NCBI GenBank assembly: GCA_029960065.1
Contig: JASCOF010000006.1
Span: 310,001 to 374,000, forward strand
Length of the DNA stretch: 64,000 nucleotides
Reading direction: 5' to 3'
Origin: Flavobacteriaceae bacterium PS02336
Lineage (GTDB): Bacteria; Bacteroidota; Bacteroidia; Flavobacteriales; Flavobacteriaceae
In this document: one piece after another, positions 61,437 to 64,000 of the stretch
How positions within the stretch are numbered: the stretch's first letter is position 1
How the letters are laid out: the number at the start of each line of letters is the position of its first letter
Made by a program: the position numbers and the translations under genes
Notes under the pieces: generated by a model
Told to the model about the DNA's origin: nothing
The model's database searches: none
The model's input: the letters and a program-made list of their open reading frames with translations, nothing else

Positions 61437-61641
61437 TTTGCCACGAATTACACTAATTTTCACGAATTTTTTTCTATCAAAAATAAATCTTTTTTTTGCC
61501 ACAGATTTCACAGATTAAAAGGATTTTTTTCTGTTTGTGTGAATAAATAATCAGTGAAAATCCTTTAATCTGTGGCAAAAAAATAATTCGTGAAAATTCG
61601 TGTAATTGCTTCGCCTGTTCGCTATCGCTCGGGTCGTGGCT
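61437..61641. repeat. Composite palindromic element, CACGAATT outside, CACAGATT inside
   Basis: The outer left arm GCCACGAATTACACTAATTT (from 61439) pairs with AAAATTCGTGTAATT plus GTCGTGGC (to 61640). The inner arms are GCCACAGATTTCACAGATTA (from 61498) and AATCTGTGGC (to about 61577). The extra GCTTCGCCTGTTCGCTATCG block sits in the right outer arm. The order of modules is the reverse of the element at 54047-54227. Confidence 0.85.
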
Positions 61642-61651
61642 AAAAAAAAAA

Positions 61652-62515
61652 TCAACGCACAGTGTTTCTAAATTCTGTCGGCGATAATCCTGTTTGTTTT
61701 TTGAAGAATCGGGAGAAATACGAATAGTCTTCGTAACCTACTTTAAAGGCTACTTCGTTTACGGCTAATTGTTTGTCGATCAACATTCGTTTTATTTCGA
61801 GGATTACACGATCTGTGATAACTTCGGTGGCTGTTTTTTGCAGAATTTCATTGCAGATTCTGTTTAAATGTTTTAATGTAATATTTAATTTTTCTGCGTA
61901 GAAAGACGGCAGTTTTTCGGTTCTGAAATATTCCTCCAAAAGCGATTCAAACTTATTGATTTTAATATTGTATGAATGCGTTTGATGGGAATACGTTTCA
62001 CTGTATTTTCGGGCAATTTCTATATGAATTGAATCTAACAGATTCAGCATTTTATCGAGCTGATATCTATTACTTTCGTTGTTTTCCTGAATCAGCAAAT
62101 TAAAATAAGGCTGGATTTTAGGAATTTCAGTTTCTTCAAAAACCATTTCTGGTCGGTTATGAATGGAATGATAAAAATTATAGTCATTGATCTTTTTTTG
62201 CCCGAAATAGAGATTATACAATTCCTGCGAAAAGATAATCACAAAACCTTCAATGTCTTCAGATAAATTCCAATGATGCATTTGTCCTGGCTGCAGTACG
62301 AATAAACTTCCTCTTTTTATTTCGAATTGATCAAAATCGACTTCGTGCTGTCCGGAACCTTTTGTAAAAAAGACCATTAAATACGAATCATGACGGTGCG
62401 GTTCTTCGACAAAACTGTGACTTTTTAGATGCTCTTTAAATGTATTGGCGTAAAAATCACGATGAATATCGTTGCAGCTAAAATTCTGAACACTGTAAAT
62501 TGGGTATTTCTTCAT
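61652..62515 (-). CDS. AraC family transcriptional regulator
   Basis: A 287-residue regulator with an N-terminal cupin-like sensor (about 15-110: HSFVEEPHRHDSYLMVFFTK, FEIKRGSLFVLQPGQMHHWN) and two C-terminal helix-turn-helix motifs (about 195-285: FYAEKLNITLKHLNRICNEI and NEVAFKVGYEDYSYFSRFFK followed by KQTGLSPTEFR). The ligand is unknown. It faces the yceI gene across a repeat element and is the nearest candidate regulator for the pirin/yceI palindromes, although AraC sites are usually direct and not inverted repeats. Confidence 0.93.
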   Translation of the reverse strand: MKKYPIYSVQNFSCNDIHRDFYANTFKEHLKSHSFVEEPHRHDSYLMVFFTKGSGQHEVDFDQFEIKRGSLFVLQPGQMHHWNLSEDIEGFVIIFSQELYNLYFGQKKINDYNFYHSIHNRPEMVFEETEIPKIQPYFNLLIQENNESNRYQLDKMLNLLDSIHIEIARKYSETYSHQTHSYNIKINKFESLLEEYFRTEKLPSFYAEKLNITLKHLNRICNEILQKTATEVITDRVILEIKRMLIDKQLAVNEVAFKVGYEDYSYFSRFFKKQTGLSPTEFRNTVR

Positions 62516-62611
62516 AACAAATGTCTTTATTGTGCTACAATAAGCGAAGATACTAAAAAGACTTTTATCCTGCTCTTAATTACCTTTGTATAAATAAAAA
62601 ACAACAAAGTC

Positions 62612-62974
62612 ATGTCAAATGCATTAACTCATATTTTAAGCAACGAATGTCCTGTTTGTAACAAAGGAAAAGTATTTACAGACAAAAATATTTTTTTGAC
62701 TTTTGGACTTCCTAAAATGAACGAATACTGCAGTCATTGTAACTATAAATTTCAAAAAGAGCCTGGTTATTTCTTTGGAGCAATGTATGTAAACTATGGA
62801 TTAACAGTCGCTCAGGGAATTGCAACGTATTGTATTGCTCAGTTTTTCTTTGAGACGAATTTCGATTTAAGAATTATTCCAATCATCGCAGTTGTGATTA
62901 CTTTACTCACTTCTTTCAATCTTCGATTTTCAAGATTAGCATGGATTTATATGTTTAAGGATTATACAAGCTAA
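62612..62974 (+). CDS. DUF983 family membrane protein
   Basis: The 120-residue protein has a zinc-ribbon-like start with Cys13-x2-Cys16 (NECPVCNKGKV) and Cys40-x2-Cys43 (NEYCSHCNYKF), then EPGYFFGAMYVNYGLTVAQG and two membrane helices (about 60-78 and 85-105). This matches DUF983, whose function is unknown. It is divergent from the AraC gene with a 96-base gap and precedes fabD, from which it is separated by a -7 box. Confidence 0.88.
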   Translation: MSNALTHILSNECPVCNKGKVFTDKNIFLTFGLPKMNEYCSHCNYKFQKEPGYFFGAMYVNYGLTVAQGIATYCIAQFFFETNFDLRIIPIIAVVITLLTSFNLRFSRLAWIYMFKDYTS

Positions 62975-62982
62975 AAAAATAG

Positions 62983-62990
62983 TACTTTTG
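62983..62990 (+). promoter_or_regulatory. -7 box of fabD
   Basis: TACTTTTG (62983-62990), 56 bases before the fabD start. No clear -33 TTG. Confidence 0.5.
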
Positions 62991-63046
62991 CGCACCAATT
63001 GAAACTAATTTTCAATTTTAAAAAAAGTAAAAATTAAATTAGACAA

Positions 63047-63919
63047 ATGAAAGCATACGTATTTCCAGGTCAGGGCGCGCAATTCACAGGAATGGGCAAA
63101 GATCTTTATGAAAATTCGGCTTTAGCCAAAGAATTATTCGAAAAAGCTAATGAAATTCTAGGTTTTAGAATTACAGATATCATGTTTGAAGGTACTGCCG
63201 AAGAACTAAAAGAAACTAAAGTTACGCAGCCTGCTGTATTTTTACACTCTGTTATTTTAGCTAAAACTTTAGAAGATTTCAAACCAGAAATGGTTGCAGG
63301 ACATTCATTAGGAGAATTTTCAGCTTTGGTTGCTAACGGAACTTTATCTTTTGAAGATGGTTTGAAATTAGTTTCTCAACGTGCTTTGGCAATGCAAAAA
63401 GCTTGCGAAATCACTCCATCTACAATGGCCGCCGTTTTAGGTTTAGCTGATAATATTGTTGAAGAAGTGTGTGCGTCTATCGACGGAGTTGTTGTTGCTG
63501 CAAATTATAACTGTCCAGGACAATTAGTAATTTCAGGAGAAACTTCAGCAGTTGAAAAAGCTTGTGAAGCGATGAAAGCTGCGGGAGCAAAACGTGCTTT
63601 AATTTTACCTGTTGGCGGAGCATTCCACTCTCCAATGATGGAACCGGCAAGAGAAGAATTAGCCGCTGCAATTGAAGCAACTACTTTCTCTATTCCAATC
63701 TGTCCAGTGTATCAAAACGTAACTGCAAATGCAGTTTCTGATGCTAATGAAATTAAAAAGAACTTAATCATTCAATTAACTGCTCCTGTAAAATGGACTC
63801 AATCTGTACAGCAAATGATCGCTGACGGTGCTACTTTGTTCACTGAAGTTGGTCCAGGAAAAGTATTAGCTGGTTTGATTAATAAAATTGATAAAGAAGC
63901 GGTTACTGCGAATGTTTAA
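63047..63919 (+). CDS. fabD: Malonyl-CoA:ACP transacylase
   Basis: Transfers malonyl groups from CoA to acyl carrier protein for fatty acid synthesis. The 290-residue protein begins with the signature AYVFPGQGAQFTGMGKDLYE, and has catalytic Ser87 in GHSLGEFSALVA, Gln/Arg contacts in QRALAMQ, and His194 in GGAFHSPMMEP. The length is slightly below the E. coli enzyme (309) but complete, ending at a stop before a terminator. No other fab genes are adjacent. Confidence 0.96.
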   Translation: MKAYVFPGQGAQFTGMGKDLYENSALAKELFEKANEILGFRITDIMFEGTAEELKETKVTQPAVFLHSVILAKTLEDFKPEMVAGHSLGEFSALVANGTLSFEDGLKLVSQRALAMQKACEITPSTMAAVLGLADNIVEEVCASIDGVVVAANYNCPGQLVISGETSAVEKACEAMKAAGAKRALILPVGGAFHSPMMEPAREELAAAIEATTFSIPICPVYQNVTANAVSDANEIKKNLIIQLTAPVKWTQSVQQMIADGATLFTEVGPGKVLAGLINKIDKEAVTANV

Positions 63920-63964
63920 TTAGCGTTCAGTCTCAGTGACAGTTTTCAGTTTTTAACTGTATAA

Positions 63965-63998
63965 AAAATCCTCATAGACTTATATTTATGAGGATTTT
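63965..63998. terminator. Terminator of fabD
   Basis: AAAATCCTCATA (63965-63976) pairs with TATGAGGATTTT (63987-63998). The tail after it runs off the window. Confidence 0.82.
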
Positions 63999-64000
63999 GT

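Overview
The window looks like a chromosomal segment of a Flavobacterium species, probably of the F. johnsoniae type. The evidence is AT-rich DNA, promoters of the Bacteroidota form (TTG, a gap of about 17 to 23 bases, then TAnnTTTG), the gliding-motility gene gldB beside nadE, a type IX secretion Plug (DUF5103) protein, and typical flavobacterial intergenic repeats. No phage, transposase, CRISPR array or rRNA operon is visible. Most of the window is core genome with short accessory patches.

Layout. 1-8.5 kb: gldB (cut by the window edge), nadE, an orphan LuxR-type response regulator, a DnaG primase that lacks its zinc ligands, an ECF sigma / anti-sigma-like / outer-membrane protein operon flanked by heptanucleotide tandem repeats, and a polyprenyl diphosphate synthase. 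8.6-15.1 kb: a lipoprotein, rlmN, and a YceI cluster (YceI; then YceI, porin-like barrel and divergent YceI-like protein in one operon) followed by a LEA-like lipoprotein. 15.2-24.5 kb: O-methyltransferase, PhyH-type dioxygenase, PAP2 phosphatase with TatA, and a long minus-strand operon of four paralogous carboxypeptidase-regulatory-domain proteins, a DUF6702-like protein and an M1 metallopeptidase; then pepE. 24.6-35.9 kb: two identical tRNA-Gly genes, GNAT, two convergent L,D-transpeptidases, a DUF5916-like protein, gpmI, DUF445, map, a nonsense-broken GxxExxY gene and a methyltransferase. 36-46.7 kb: SNF2 helicase with a TTG start, T9SS Plug, apaG, pruA, an unrecognised protein, rsmG, a desaturase and an aminotransferase. 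46.8-54 kb: serine hydrolase, PA2169-type protein, a membrane protein, a U32 peptidase, a dense block of nested palindromes, then purT / DUF6370 / Crp-type regulator. 54.2-59.5 kb: glyoxylate shunt genes (aceB, aceA) divergent from an XRE/ScfR (RamB-like) regulator. 59.8-64 kb: pirin, cytosolic YceI, an AraC regulator, DUF983 and fabD.

Genes that work together. aceB and aceA supply the glyoxylate shunt, and the adjacent RamB-like gene is the obvious candidate regulator. The two secreted YceI genes share an identical 14-base palindrome at identical distance from their -7 boxes. The pirin and cytosolic YceI genes share a different 16-base palindrome, again at identical spacing. Both arrangements fit activator sites centred near -41. 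The strongest leads for undescribed biology are these two small regulons, the YceI-porin-YceI operon, the four-gene tandem paralogue array, and the intergenic palindromic modules that nest inside each other in swapped order.
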